From positions 90,149,912 through 90,213,911 of the forward strand of contig CM069436.1 in assembly GCA_035610365.1 (NCBI GenBank): a DNA stretch of 64,000 nt. Direction: 5' to 3'. Shown here piece by piece: positions 1 to 11,101 of the stretch. The stretch comes from Aquatica leii (Eukaryota > Arthropoda > Insecta > Coleoptera > Lampyridae). The position numbers and the translations under genes were made by a program. The first letter of the stretch is position 1. Each line of letters opens with the position of its first letter. The notes below the pieces were generated by a model that was given only the letters and a program-made list of their open reading frames with translations, was not told the origin of the DNA and made no database searches.

Positions 1-2735
1 AAAAAAACAAAGACACGGCCGTGTGTGCATAATAAAAGAAAAACATAATGAAATTCCGTAAATTTATAAAAACAGACTTGACAATTCTAAACTTATGGTG
101 CGTAAATATAAGATTATCTCTCTTTTACTTTATGTCGGAACAACCTTTATACGTTGGTTACATTACGTCTTTTAATTTTCGTGCATAAGAATAATAGTTA
201 AAATTAGCACGCATAAACACCATAAATCGTTTGAATCCTCGAAAAATTCAATATCTATCAATAAATTCTCACAACTAATTTCAAAGCTTTTTAGTCATCG
301 AACTCACAAATAAATAATCGGTAATGAATAAATACCTTTACTGTTCGAAGTCGAGCTGCTGGTTAGCATAGGCCAGCTGACGTCGTCCGGAACCTCGATA
401 GAGCACCACAACCATATGAACAATCTACCGTCGGAAGATTTCTTAAATGATTCGCCACCAAGGCAAAAAAAAGGGATTGCGAAACAAACTCACGCACAAA
501 TCCACTTTACGTTAATTACTAAATCAAACCAGAAACCAATGAATCCAATGAACCGTAATTATTATACGAAAAGAAAAGTTTTTCCACTTGAAGATTCACG
601 GTTTCATCTTCAATTACTTCCGCGGTAATTCTTCATCTACATCTAAAAAGGTGAATTTATCACACTGCGACAAGGAGGCAAGCAGATCAAATAACGTCAA
701 AATCGTAGTATTGGACCTCGGCATTTGGTTTCTACTTAAAAATGTCAAATTGAAAAAATATTATATTACAAGACGGTCATAAAATTTAAACTGCTTAATA
801 AATGAAAAGAATGATTTCATTCCCACGTCATTTAATTGACTAACACAAAGAAACCAAGTACGAATGTACTGAGAATGCACTTAAAACAAAGAACTTTTAA
901 ACCAACTTAAAATAAACAAACGACTAAAATATATTTAATTACAATGATATCTCAGAAGGGAAACAAATTACCACTGGAATTCTTATCAAACAAAGAAAAA
1001 TGCTCAATAAACAGAATCGCAGAATCAGATAATTTACGGCGTAACAAAATACAAAACCTTATCAACAACTTCGAATTATGAAGTTGCATTCAAAAACGTA
1101 AAATAACTTATTAAAATCAATTTAAAATTCATTAAAACAGATTCAAAATACATAAAATGAATAACGTCAATCCAAATACCGGGTCCTTCACGCAAATAAT
1201 CAAACAACTAGTCATTTATTTTAAGCGACGGTTACATCCTAAACGCTGAAATAAATACACAAGTATATAGGATTAGTATCACGAATACGGATAATTAGTT
1301 TACGACTAAATTTGAAATAAGACGTACGTTAGACTTCTAACCCCTTAAATTTTTAGTTAAGTTTTAAATTAAGCACTCGTGCATCCACAGAATCTACATA
1401 TAAGCGCGGTTCCATTAGTTTCCCCATTGTAGTAATACACCTAACATATGGCGTATCGAAGACAGTAACAAATTCAACAATTTTTGCAACTTAAAAAAAG
1501 ATAACGTGTTACCTGTCCTTAACATTAAAATTTCACATTTTCTAAGTTTAATAAATATCTTAGTACGGTACTGGTAAATTGTGCGTTACCGGTTTTTATT
1601 TTTTGTTAAAGATTCGCTGTGAGTCATTTGGTTTTAATAGAAAATATGTCCGTTCGATTGCAAATAATTTTTTTTTATTGAATTTTACATTGTCGTTATT
1701 ATTACAATTTCAACGTTTTTATTCAAACAAAAATTCTTTACCTGTATTGATGGAGTTAAAGCAATTCTCGATCCAGTTAATACTCACAAATAATGGCTAC
1801 GGATGCAATCTTGCTTTTGTTTCTTAATTGCAATTGTAACAGGTGAAAGTATTATGCTTCTGGTAATAGTGTTTCGCACCTTGTAGACTGAATAAAATGA
1901 ATGTGGGATTGATAACCGCAGTTGGTCGTTTAAATTGAACTTTAACCCGCTACCTGTCAAGTGTGAATTACTTACGCTTAACGTTATTAATTTGTGATGT
2001 GTTACATATTTATCTATATTTCTATTTACTTCGTTTTTAGATTTATTATTTATGTTCTATTGCTCACGTTAAGCCTTTAGCTACATTTTAAAGATTATTA
2101 TTAGTTTACTTTTAGTCGAGTAATTAACTCAGTTTTCACATTTGTATATTTGTGTGAACGTTGACTTGATTGCGAATGAGTGTCCTTAAGTATTTATTCG
2201 TAGTCTAGGCTAGACTAGATAGGCTAGATATGTGATCGTTTTCACTTTTTGTTTTATAACTTCATTAATAATTGTTAATTTATTAAAATTAAAATAAAGT
2301 AAAAATTTATTAAAATATACATTTACTGATTATATTTTCTTTTATGGTTATTTCTATTTCTCAAAAAACAAGGGTGGTATTTTTGTTTTTTCGTTGATAG
2401 TTAGTTTATATCCTACTTCTTGGACAGAGGGTTTGTATGCACCTTTAGTGTCTGCAAGCCAAAGATTTCTCCAGTACAACAGAGTGGCATTTATATTTTT
2501 TTTTTTTTAATCATAATATTCTCAACCACGCTCACTCACCAAGATTTTAATTAGCCGTGGTAACGTGGTTAACAATAAGACCCGTTGGAACAAAAAATTT
2601 GTAAGAAACCGCCTTTATTAATTCCAATTAACATTTTAAAAATATATTAATTATAATTTTAGAAAAAGGCATGAGTGGCGTTAGAAGTACAGTAAAGATA
2701 TTAAAGTTTTTCCTACTCTTCAAATCTTTTCTTAT
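1..2735. other. AT-rich non-coding stretch
   Basis: No coding region, RNA gene or transposon protein could be supported here on either strand. The open frames present are short, overlap in several frames and have AT-driven composition. A few CG-containing words lie near 340-420, but nothing organises into a gene. Confidence 0.5.
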
Positions 2736-2810
2736 TGACGTCACAACTGATAAAATAGATAACCGACGGATATATAAGTAGCCACACCGCCGTAGTAGAA
2801 TCAGAACGTA
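2736..2810 (+). promoter_or_regulatory. possible core promoter: CRE palindrome, TATA box, initiator
   Basis: A perfect cAMP-response element TGACGTCA lies at 2736-2743. It is followed by a TATA box (TATATAA, 2771-2777) and, about 30 bases further on, by TCAG near 2801, which fits an arthropod initiator. A second TGACGTCA is at 3070-3077. The spacing from TATA to initiator is right for RNA polymerase II. The start of an LTR is an alternative, but I found no matching second copy or retroelement body beside it. No transcript start has been seen; this is inferred from motif order alone. Confidence 0.35.
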
Positions 2811-3069
2811 CCGAATTTTGCCTTCAGTTTTATTCCTAACCGTATATACTAAAAGTTTTCCAAGTATTACGAGATACCGTTGACTATATTATTTATTGAA
2901 CCTACAACTTGAATTGTACAGGATACCGACAATTCGCATTTCTGGTTTTGCGGGATACTGTTGACTAAATTTTTCTTTGGATTGTAAGGATACAAACAAT
3001 CTTGCTTTCCTCTTGCATTGGTTGTGTATGATAGCATTGTCTGTACTGGCCCCTAAACTACAAATAAAC

Positions 3070-3077
3070 TGACGTCA
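3070..3077. promoter_or_regulatory. second CRE palindrome TGACGTCA
   Basis: An exact 8-base CRE/CREB site, identical to the one at 2736-2743 and about 330 bases downstream of it. Two exact copies so close together are notable in such AT-rich DNA, but binding is not shown. Confidence 0.3.
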
Positions 3078-3458
3078 TTACAACACTAGTACTTTTTTAT
3101 ACTTAATCGTTTACTTTTTGTGACAATAACCACTTATCAATTATATAATAAAGTAGCTTCAAAGTTATACTACGCTTAAAACAAGCCTAATAGAATACAA
3201 ACATGGATGTTTATAGTTAATTGTCAATGGACGTACAAGAACTTATCTTTTTGTAATTTCTTCCAAAAGAAAATATTCTATTCCATTCTATCCGATGGTT
3301 TCCAATTTTTATCTTAATAATAAATAAATATCTTTATCTAAAGATGGGACTAGCGGCTGAGTATCCGGTAAGTATTTGCAACCTTAAACATGTATTTTAC
3401 TCTTGTTCTGTTTATACGCAGCACGGGCACTGATGGAATTAAATTTAACGCGTGAGTT

Positions 3459-4645
3459 TGTAACGTTTTCGTTACTGTTATTATTTGATTTTAATTTATC
3501 TGTATTATTTTAACTAAACGTGTAAACCTTCCTTTATTTTTATTTTATGGAATTGCTACTTTTTAGGTTGAGGTTGCCTTGAGATTCATTCGGTACTGAG
3601 CATTTGAGTGGTACGCATGTGGTACTTTATTTTGAAACCATGTAGCTTTTATTTTACCTTATATCTACAATATCTTTATTTAAAAAGTCTGTGTTAGTAA
3701 TACAGGTATGTCTTTCATTTCTATTTTGTTGAGTTTATCTAATTCCCAGTTTTTATTTGTTATAGACTTTGTTCTTATACCGATTTTATCTTTAAATGAA
3801 ATTATTGTTACCTTTATAATTTGAGTGGATTGGTATATGAATAACACCATAAATGCCAATTATCCCAAGGCTATTCGCCAACATAGCTCTGCATTCCGTT
3901 GGATGACATCAACGTGAAATTTGATCCATATGCGTAAGTTACATATATCTATCTACATTCCTTTCGTTGATTAAAGACTGCTTCATCAACAAACTTGGTC
4001 TTTCTTCTTACAAAATAACTTACACTTGAACGTAACTTATTAAATACTAAATATTACAATTCTCTAATAATATAAAAACTAAATTTGCGTACCGCAAATA
4101 TTTATGTAATAGCGAAGCCTTCCACGGCCGGAGTCTATGCCAAGATAAGAACGTCTTCCGGGTTTGGACCGTGACAATGTTGTAACCGAAGTTGCCAACG
4201 TTTCGCCCACTTTCGTAGAGAAGAAGAGAGAGAGAAATCGAAGAACTCAAACAAGCAACCGAAATCTAACTAAACACTTCTCAAATTCTCAAAAGTTAGG
4301 TAATCAACTTGTGAACCAAGCCAAATTCTAAACTCAGAAAAGGTAAGAAAGAAACGATAAACTTGAAAAAGCAAACGAAAATCTAACAAAGAACCACTAC
4401 TGAATTTTACCTTATTGTTTTTGTTTCTTTTTGTTTTTGAATATAGGATTATAACTATCTTTTGAGATTGAATCAATTAATTTTTCCTGTGTAACTTTTT
4501 ATTGCAGACAAGACTTTAATAATTTAGTCTTAAAATCAAACTATTTGGCATCCCTGACACCGATAGGTAATCGTTTAATTAATTTTTTTACATCGTTTGT
4601 TAGCGCACTCTTCGCTTATCTAAACTGCCTGAGTTTTGAGCTACA
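3459..4645 (+). repeat. 5' LTR of the Ty3/Gypsy element
   Basis: It starts TGTAACG and ends CTACA. Long stretches match 9709-10802, for instance the block from GTACGCATGTGGTACTTTA onward and the final block ending GAGTTTTGAGCTACA. The segment from about 4097 to 4390 has no counterpart in the 3' LTR, while the 3' LTR has about 55 extra bases near 10117-10175. These blocks point to recombination or conversion between related but different LTRs rather than simple drift. Confidence 0.9.
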
Positions 4646-4650
4646 ATTTT

Positions 4651-4668
4651 TGGCATCCCTTCTGGGGA
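4651..4668 (+). promoter_or_regulatory. primer-binding site for reverse transcription
   Basis: TGGCATCCCTTCTGGGGA begins five bases after the LTR end. It starts with TGG, the complement of a tRNA 3' CCA end, as expected for a minus-strand primer site. I could not assign the tRNA species. A partly matching copy, TTTGGCATCCCT, occurs inside both LTRs near 4545 and 10677. Confidence 0.7.
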
Positions 4669-4813
4669 ATAACATTTGAATAGACATAAAACAACTTATT
4701 TTGCGAATTTGTACTAATTGTTTTTCTTTTTTCTTGAATACACGCCTGGATTAGAAATATCGTTTCTATATCTGAATTGATTTTTGTTATCTTGTATCGT
4801 ATCTTTATCTAAA

Positions 4814-6086
4814 ATGTCTCTTATCTATGCCTTACTTTCTGAAGAAATTAGTTACGAAATTTCTATCAGAGGACAAACCCCTTTGTTTACTCAGGATCAA
4901 CGTTGTAGACAGTTGCGTTCTATTCTGCATCGCGAATCTAGTGACGAATCTAAGGTTTTAGTGTCTACCTATGCTTTTGAGCAAGATGTCTTCAAAGTAT
5001 CTAATTCTTTGAAAGATTTAACTTCGAAAATTTATGGTCTTTCTGATTTTTCTTCTAGAAGTCCTGAAGTTAAACGTCTGCAGTACCGATTATCTCATGT
5101 TAACGACAAAATTTCCCAAACTCTTGCCGAAAATGATGAAAGAAAAATTATTGTCGCTAAATTAAATGAATCTTTTGTTGATTTGGAAGGCGAATTTCTT
5201 TTACGTTTGGATAGTGTTTCCGACATTGAGTCACAATTACTAATTACCTCGATTAAAGAAACTACCGTATCTAATTCGTATAGTATGACTGTTTGTAAAT
5301 GGAATTTGAAGTTTTCTGGTTCTTCAAGTAAAGGTAACTTAATCCAATTTTTTTCTTATCTGGTATCGTTTTGTTCGACATACCCTAAATAACTGGCACG
5401 ATATGGAGAAACTTTTGAAAGAAACTTTTCTTCGATTTTCTTATCACGACGACCTTCTATCTGAAATTAAGCAGCGTACTCAAGGAGAAAACGAGAGTGT
5501 TTCTATCTTCATTGCTATAATGCAAGGTATGTTTAACAGATTGTCTACACCCCCCTCAGTTGAACAACAACTTCGTATAGTAAAAAGAAATCTTCATTCT
5601 TTCTTTATCTCACATTTGGTCTTACAGGATACTCCAACGTTTCCTATTCTCTTGGATATTTATCGTAAGTTGGAAAATAGTCGCCAACAAATTAAAAAAT
5701 ATCATCCGCCACCTTTAAGTAAAGTGAATGTTCTTTTAGCTCCTGATTTTGCCTATACTGATGATATCAATATGACTGATTCAACCCCGAAATTATCTTT
5801 GTCTGTCGTTACGTGTTGGAATTGTCAAAATAATGGACATATCTATTCTAATTGTAAATTACATAAGAAAATTTTTTGTTATGGGTGTGGAACTCCCAAT
5901 GTAATTAAGTCAAAGTGTACTTCTTGTTCCTCTAAACGTAATGTGGTTTCTCAAATTCCTGCTGGTCAACCAACTGGTTTTCTTCCAAAAAAAAACAAGT
6001 CTGGCGCACGAAGAGGTGCAGTGTGTCCCGAAAATCCAAGTCATCTCTACAAAAATATCTCTCGTACCATCCGAAAGAAAGAGTAA
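4814..6086 (+). pseudogene. gag: Gag capsid/nucleocapsid protein, frameshifted
   Basis: Gag packages the element RNA into intracellular particles. The first part (4814 to about 5390, starting MSLIYALLSEE) stops, and the reading continues one frame over from about 5390 to 6086, so a one-base change has broken it. The downstream part holds a CCHC zinc knuckle (CWNC..GH...NC) near 5814-5855. A second cysteine cluster follows, CYGCG with CTSC, near 5878-5925, as is usual in insect Gypsy Gag. The ATG at 4814 is preferred over an upstream one at 4784 because the upstream residues look non-coding. The 3' end overlaps protease in the -1 frame. Confidence 0.8.
5990..5996 (+). promoter_or_regulatory. 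-1 ribosomal frameshift slippery site A AAA AAC
   Basis: In the Gag frame the heptamer reads A-AAA-AAC, a canonical X XXY YYZ slip site. Slipping back one base moves translation into the frame that runs without stops through the protease region to 6571. The overlap of the two frames extends to the Gag stop at 6086. I did not find a convincing downstream pseudoknot by eye. Confidence 0.65.
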
Positions 6087-6571
6087 GGTCATCTAAAACC
6101 TACTTTTCTAAAAATGAATGGTCTGTTTGGTTAAAAACCATTTCTAAGTTTTATCGTAACTCTACCTCACAGTGTTTACCTAAATTATCTCCTCTCTTTG
6201 TTTCTATGCCGAATGACAATCGTCCCTACATTAAGTTTTACTTGAATAATCAAGAACATATAGCTTTTTTAGACACAAGTGCAAATATCTCTGTTCTAGG
6301 TAAAGATGTTTTACATGTTGTCTCTTCTTTCTCTACAGTTTTTAACGATCCTTCTATTCTTATATCTACTGTTGATGGAAAACCTCAAACATTATCTCAT
6401 GTTGTTGAAATTCCTATTAGTATTAATAATGTCACCAAACATGTGAAATTTTATGACGTGCCTACTATTTCTACTAGCTTTATTTTTGGAATGGATTTCT
6501 GTGATCTGTTATTAATATATTTATGGATTTTTTTTCTTCTTCGTTCTCTATACCTAAATTTCTGTTTGTAG
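5996..6571 (+). pseudogene. Ty3/Gypsy retropepsin-like aspartic protease region
   Basis: This region lies in the -1 frame relative to Gag. The active-site motif FLDTSANISVLG, at about 6268-6303, matches the D-[ST]-[GS]-A signature of retropepsins. A downstream FIFGMDF, near 6482-6502, matches the conserved C-terminal block of Gypsy proteases. The domain would cleave the Gag-Pol polyprotein. The frame ends at a stop at 6569-6571, and the reverse transcriptase continues in another frame, so the polyprotein is broken here. Confidence 0.75.
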
Positions 6572-6579
6572 TGTAAATA

Positions 6580-8057
6580 AAGTTAAGGGTCTCTTTGATT
6601 AAGTTCCTGAATATATCAGTAAACTTGACGATATTGTTAAGAAATTTGAGTCGTTATCTCCTGATACCTTTTTACCTGAAACGCATTTATCTTTTTACTA
6701 TATCAATACTGGTAATACTAAGTCAATTAAACAACTTCAATACCCTTTCTCTCCTGCCTTACAAACTCATCTTAATAGTGAAATAGATCGTCTTCTAGAA
6801 CAAGGTGTTATCGAAAAATCTAATAGTCCTTGAAACTCTCCTGTTTTACTTGTAAAGAAAAAAAATGACTATTACCGTATGTGCATTGATGGTCGTAAGT
6901 TAAATAAAGTAACTGTTCGTGATTCCTATCCGTTGCCTAAAATTGTCTCTATCTTAAATAAACTTCGTAATAGTCAATTTCTTTCCTCAATTGATTTAAA
7001 GCAAGCTTTTTTTTAAATTCCTCTTGATATCGACTCTCGTCCTAAGACTGCGTTAACTGTTCATGGTAAATGTCTTTTTCAATTCAAACGAAGGCCTTTT
7101 GGTTTGTGTAATAGTGCTCAGTCAATGCAAAGACTTATAGATGTAGTACTTGGTCCAGAACTTGACCCCTATGTTTTCGTCTATCTTGATGATATAATTA
7201 TCGCCATTCCTACCTTTGAGAAACATTTAGAGGTTCTTAAAATAGTTTTCTTAAAGCTCAAAGAAGCTAATTTATCTGTAAATTTTGAAAAGTGTAAATT
7301 TATGCGTGATTCCCTTGTTTTTCTTGGCTTTTTAGTTGATAAAGATGGTTTGCGTACCGATCCTAAAAAGATTCAGTCTATTTTAGAAGCTCCCGTCCCT
7401 AAAAATACTACTAAAGTTTGTAGAGTAATGGGTTTGTTACAATATTATCGTCGTTTTATTAAAGATTTCTCTACTATCAGTGCCCCTATTAATGCTCTCT
7501 TGCATGGTAACCCCAAAGGACAATCTATTGTTTAGACTTCTAAAGCCGACCAAGCTTTTTCTACTTTAAAGAAATTATTGACTTCTGTTCCTCTCTTATC
7601 TAGTCCCGATTTTTCTAAGCCTTTCCTTATTCAAACTGATGCCTCTGACGTTGGTCTAGGTGCTGTGCTTTTTCAAGAAACAGATGGTTTTGAATATCCT
7701 GTAGCTTATGCAAGTCGTACCTTAACTAAAGCTGAGAGAAAATATACCGTTACCGAAAAAGCGTGTCTTGGTGTTTTGTTTGGTTGCAAACATTTTTGAG
7801 GTTATGTTGAAAGTACAAAGTTTACTATCTTTACCGATCATTCTTCCTTGCTCTGGTTAACTAAACTAAAAGATCCTGCAAATCGCTTAGCTCGTTGGTG
7901 TCTTCACTTGTCTCAATTTAACTTTTCTATTAAACATCGTAAAGGTTCCGTAAATGTTCCTGCTGATTATCTCTCTCGTTCCGTTAATCTTCTTCAAAAT
8001 TTTGAATTAATTCCTGATGACTGGTATAAAAGTATGTTATCTAAGGTTTGTATCTAA
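6580..8057 (+). pseudogene. reverse transcriptase and RNase H of the Ty3/Gypsy element
   Basis: One reading frame carries both domains but is cut by stops at 6831, 7014, 7533 and 7797. Reverse transcriptase motifs are visible: YRMCIDGRKLN near 6872, FGLCNSAQSMQRL near 7099, and the catalytic YLDD near 7182. RNase H follows with LIQTDASDVGLGAVLF (7627 on), YTVTEKACL, and IFTDHSSLLWL near 7830, ending with the ADYLSR motif near 7962. Several stops sit where a tryptophan or arginine is expected, so they are simple decay. The frame stops at 8057 and integrase continues in another frame. Confidence 0.9.
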
Positions 8058-9270
8058 TTCCGCTGATTATCCTAATTTTACAGTAAAAGATGTTATTTTA
8101 TATAAACATTTGCGTCGCAAACATAACGTAGTTTCTAACTTATCTGATTGGAAAATTGTCGTTCCTACAGAAAATAGAAATAAAAATATTTCTGAATTCC
8201 ATGATGAAGTTACTTCTGGTCATTTTGGAGTTTTTAAAACTGTCTCTCGTATCACCAAATTTTATTATTGGCCAAAATTATTATCTTCTGTTATGAAATA
8301 TGTCTCTAATTGTTTAGTTTGTGGTTTTCAAAAGGCTCCTAATGTTGCTCGTGCAGGATTGATGGGCAAATACAAAAACATTAACTTTCCGTTTCAGATG
8401 ATTTCTATTGACTTTATGAGTCCTTTTCCTTGTTCTAAGAAAGGAAATACTCAATTTCTAGTAATGACTGACTGGTTTACCAAATTTGTCATGGTGAAAC
8501 CCTTATCTAACGCCACTACCGTCTCTGTTGTTACATATCTTGAAGAAAATGTCTTCACTATCTTTGGCGTACCTTATATTATTTTGTGTGATAATGCACA
8601 GGTTTTTAAGGCTAAACAATGTACCGACTTTATCTCTAATCATAAAGTTAATATCTGGTATAGTGCTCGTCACTTATCTCAAGTAAACCCTACTGAACGA
8701 ACAAACAGAACTGTTTTAACCACTATCTCTTCCTTTATTAAAGAAAACCATCGTTGTTGGGACGAAAATGTTTTTAAGATTTCTCAAGCCATTAACTTAT
8801 CTAGACATGAAGTAACTCAATTTTCTCCTTCGTTTCTAATGTTTGCTCGTACCGTACCTGTTGATGGATCTTTCTATGGTCCCGTATCTGAAAATCATGC
8901 TAATGATTTTATATCTAATATCGAGCGTAAACAATGGGAGGAAGATGTCTTATCTTGACCTGCACTGTATAAAGATGTGCGATCTCGTTTGAAAAAGGCT
9001 TATGAACAAAGCAAACAACGATATGATTTGAGGAAACGCCTTGTCGTTTTCAAAGTTGATGATTTTGTCTGGAAAAGAAATTATGCTCTTTCAGACGCTA
9101 CAAAAAGTTTTGCTGCTAAGCTAGCACCAAAATTTATTTTATGTAAAGTTGTTAAAGTTCATTCCCGTCTTGTTTATGAATTATCCGATATATCTGGAAA
9201 CAATTTAGGGAAATGGCATATTAAAGATTTGAAAGCTTATAATGGCGAAGATCTTATAGATGATAAGTAG
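8058..9270 (+). pseudogene. integrase of the Ty3/Gypsy element
   Basis: Integrase joins the cDNA to host DNA. An HHCC zinc-binding domain is seen at about 8200-8325 (HDEVTSGHFG, then CLVC). The DDE core shows the first Asp in MISIDFMSPF near 8400, the second in ILCDNAQ near 8584, and the Glu in PTERTNR near 8690. A C-terminal domain, including KVDDFVWKRNYALS and WHIKDLKAYNGED, ends at the stop at 9268-9270. One internal stop is at 8956. The frame differs from RNase H upstream, so a one-base shift occurred near 8050. No envelope gene follows. Confidence 0.9.
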
Positions 9271-9708
9271 TGATTTTGACATTTCCATTTTTTTCTTTGT
9301 CTTGATCTTATTGTGCCTAGGTGTCGGTAATTTTGTTGGGATAGTTGTTTGTGGGATAACGTTATTTGCCGATCTCGTGACGCAAAGACACGCCCTCTTG
9401 CATTTCCTTCAGAATTATTTAGTTGTCGAAGCCAAGTTTCAAGATTTCTTCACTCTTTTTCCCTTTTGTTTTTTTATATATAGTTTTAGATTAGTAATAA
9501 GTTAGAGTAAACTGTAAATATTCAATTCTAAGAATAGAGTTCCAGTTGCATCTTGTCTTTGTCTATGCCTTTGTCTTTTGTCGCTGCTTTTTCCTTATCG
9601 TTGCCGTTGCCTTTGTTGATATTTACGTTAGTGTTATTATAGAATCACCATGGTATTTAGTACTTCATTTGATAGTACCTATCATATTTTTTTTGGTCGA
9701 ACGGGGTG
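9271..9708 (+). other. 3' untranslated part of the Gypsy element with weak polypurine tract
   Basis: This stretch lies between the integrase stop and the right LTR. An 81-codon open frame (9260-9505) starts inside integrase and shows no recognised domain. A pyrimidine-rich run with repeated GCCTTTG-like words lies near 9550-9625. GAACGGGGTG, just before 9709, is a short and impure candidate for the polypurine tract that primes plus-strand synthesis. Confidence 0.55.
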
Positions 9709-10802
9709 TGTAATGTTTTTGTTACTGTTTTTATTTGATTTTAAATTATCTGTATTATTTTAACTAAATTTGCGTGTAAACCTTCCTTTATTTTTATTTT
9801 GTGGAGTCGCTACTTTTTAGGGCGAGGTTACCTTGAGATTCATTCGGTACACAGCATTTGAGTGGTACGCATGTGGTACTTTATTTTGAAACCATGTAGC
9901 TTTTATTTTACCTTATATCTACAATATCTTTATTTAAAAAGTCTGTGTTAGTAATACAGATATGTCTTTCATTTCTATTTTGTTGAGTTTATCTAATTCC
10001 CAGTTTTTATTTATTTAAGACTTTTTTTTTATACCGATTTTATCATTAAATGAAATTATCGTTACCTTTATAATTTGAGTGGATTTGGTGTATGAATAAC
10101 ACCATAAATGCCAATTAAACAAGTGATTTTCTTGAAGAAAATACGCCTTGGTCATCGATTCTTGATGGGAAATTTCCCAAGGCTATTCGCCAACATAGCT
10201 CTGCATTCCGTTGGATGACATCAACGTGAAATTTGATCTATATGCGTGAGTTACTTATATCTATCTACATTCCTTCCGTTGATTAAAGACTGCTTCATCA
10301 ACAAACTTAGTTTTTCTTCTTACGAAATAACTTATGCTTGAACGTAACTTATTAAATACTAAATATTAAAATTCTCTAATTAATATAAAAATTAAATTTG
10401 CGTACCGCAAATATTTAAATTATCTCAATTCAAAATGGTTTTTCTTATTATATGTAAAGAAATACCGGTATTATCTTAGTTTTAAGTTTAATTAAATATT
10501 AAAAATTGCTATCCTTAGTTTTAAGTAATCTTACTGAATTTTACCTTATTGTTTTTGTTTTGTTTTGTTTTTGAATATAGGATTATAACTATCTTTTGAA
10601 ATTGAATCAATGAATTTTTCCTGTCTAACTTTTTATTGCAGATAAGACTTTAATAGTTTAGTCTTAAAATCAAACTATTTGGCATCCCTGACATAGGAAG
10701 TTAGTTGACCAATTTTAAACAATTTTTCTAATTGTTTAATTTCTTTACATCGTTTGTTAGCGCACTCTTCGCTTATCTAAACTACCTGAGTTTTGCGCTA
10801 CA
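9709..10802 (+). repeat. 3' LTR of the Ty3/Gypsy element
   Basis: It begins TGTAATG and ends CTACA, followed by the AGTT target duplication. It aligns with 3459-4645 over both outer thirds. The middle (about 10412-10535) is not the sequence found in the 5' LTR at about 4097-4390. It also carries extra bases near 10117-10175 that the 5' copy lacks. Confidence 0.9.
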
Positions 10803-10806
10803 AGTT

Positions 10807-10922
10807 AGTGCGTAGGAAAGTTTCTAGAAGTTTTTTTCTCATTAAATTTGAGTTTCACTGCATTTGATTTTTTGGAAACTTTTTTCAAACATTTTGTGTA
10901 GTGAAACTTTTCTATCCGCACT
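10807..10922. repeat. short imperfect inverted repeat next to the LTR
   Basis: AGTGCGTAGGAAAGTTTC at 10807-10824 pairs with GAAACTTTTCTATCCGCACT at about 10902-10922, with a few mismatches. A second nested pair, AGTTTCACT and AGTGAAACT, sits inside. The structure resembles a very small MITE or other fold-back. The Gypsy element appears to have inserted at its edge. Confidence 0.5.
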
Positions 10923-11101
10923 TATTCTATTAGAAATCTTTGCTAATTAAGATGAGAATTCAAAAATATATTCTCTCTTTTAATCTTTGTTGCCTTTTCT
11001 CGCGCATAGTCAACACTCATCTGTCTATCAGAGATCAGTACTGGAGATAAAACACCTTGAATAAATGTAGTCTTTTTATTTTCCGATTTTATGCTTTGCA
11101 G

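Larger units (their letters stand above)
3455..10806 (+). mobile_element. Ty3/Gypsy LTR retrotransposon, full length but inactive
   Basis: The element has two LTRs (3459-4645 and 9709-10802) that begin TGTAA and end TACA. They are flanked by an identical 4-base target duplication, AGTT, at 3455-3458 and 10803-10806. A primer-binding site follows the left LTR. The body reads gag, protease, reverse transcriptase, RNase H, integrase, which is the Ty3/Gypsy (Metaviridae) order. No envelope gene is visible between integrase and the right LTR. The body carries at least three frame breaks and five internal stops, so it cannot make its proteins. The LTRs differ by many substitutions and block indels, so the insertion is not recent, although both ends and the duplication are kept. 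Confidence 0.95.

Noticed and set aside
1579..1827. 82-codon open frame
   Set aside because: Phe/Leu/Asn-rich translation of AT-rich DNA, without motif or splice context.
4047..4476. two minus-strand open frames in the 5' LTR
   Set aside because: They lie within the LTR and have no known domain.
9260..9505. open frame after integrase, possible envelope
   Set aside because: It is only 81 codons, overlaps the integrase end, and has no signal peptide or envelope motif.
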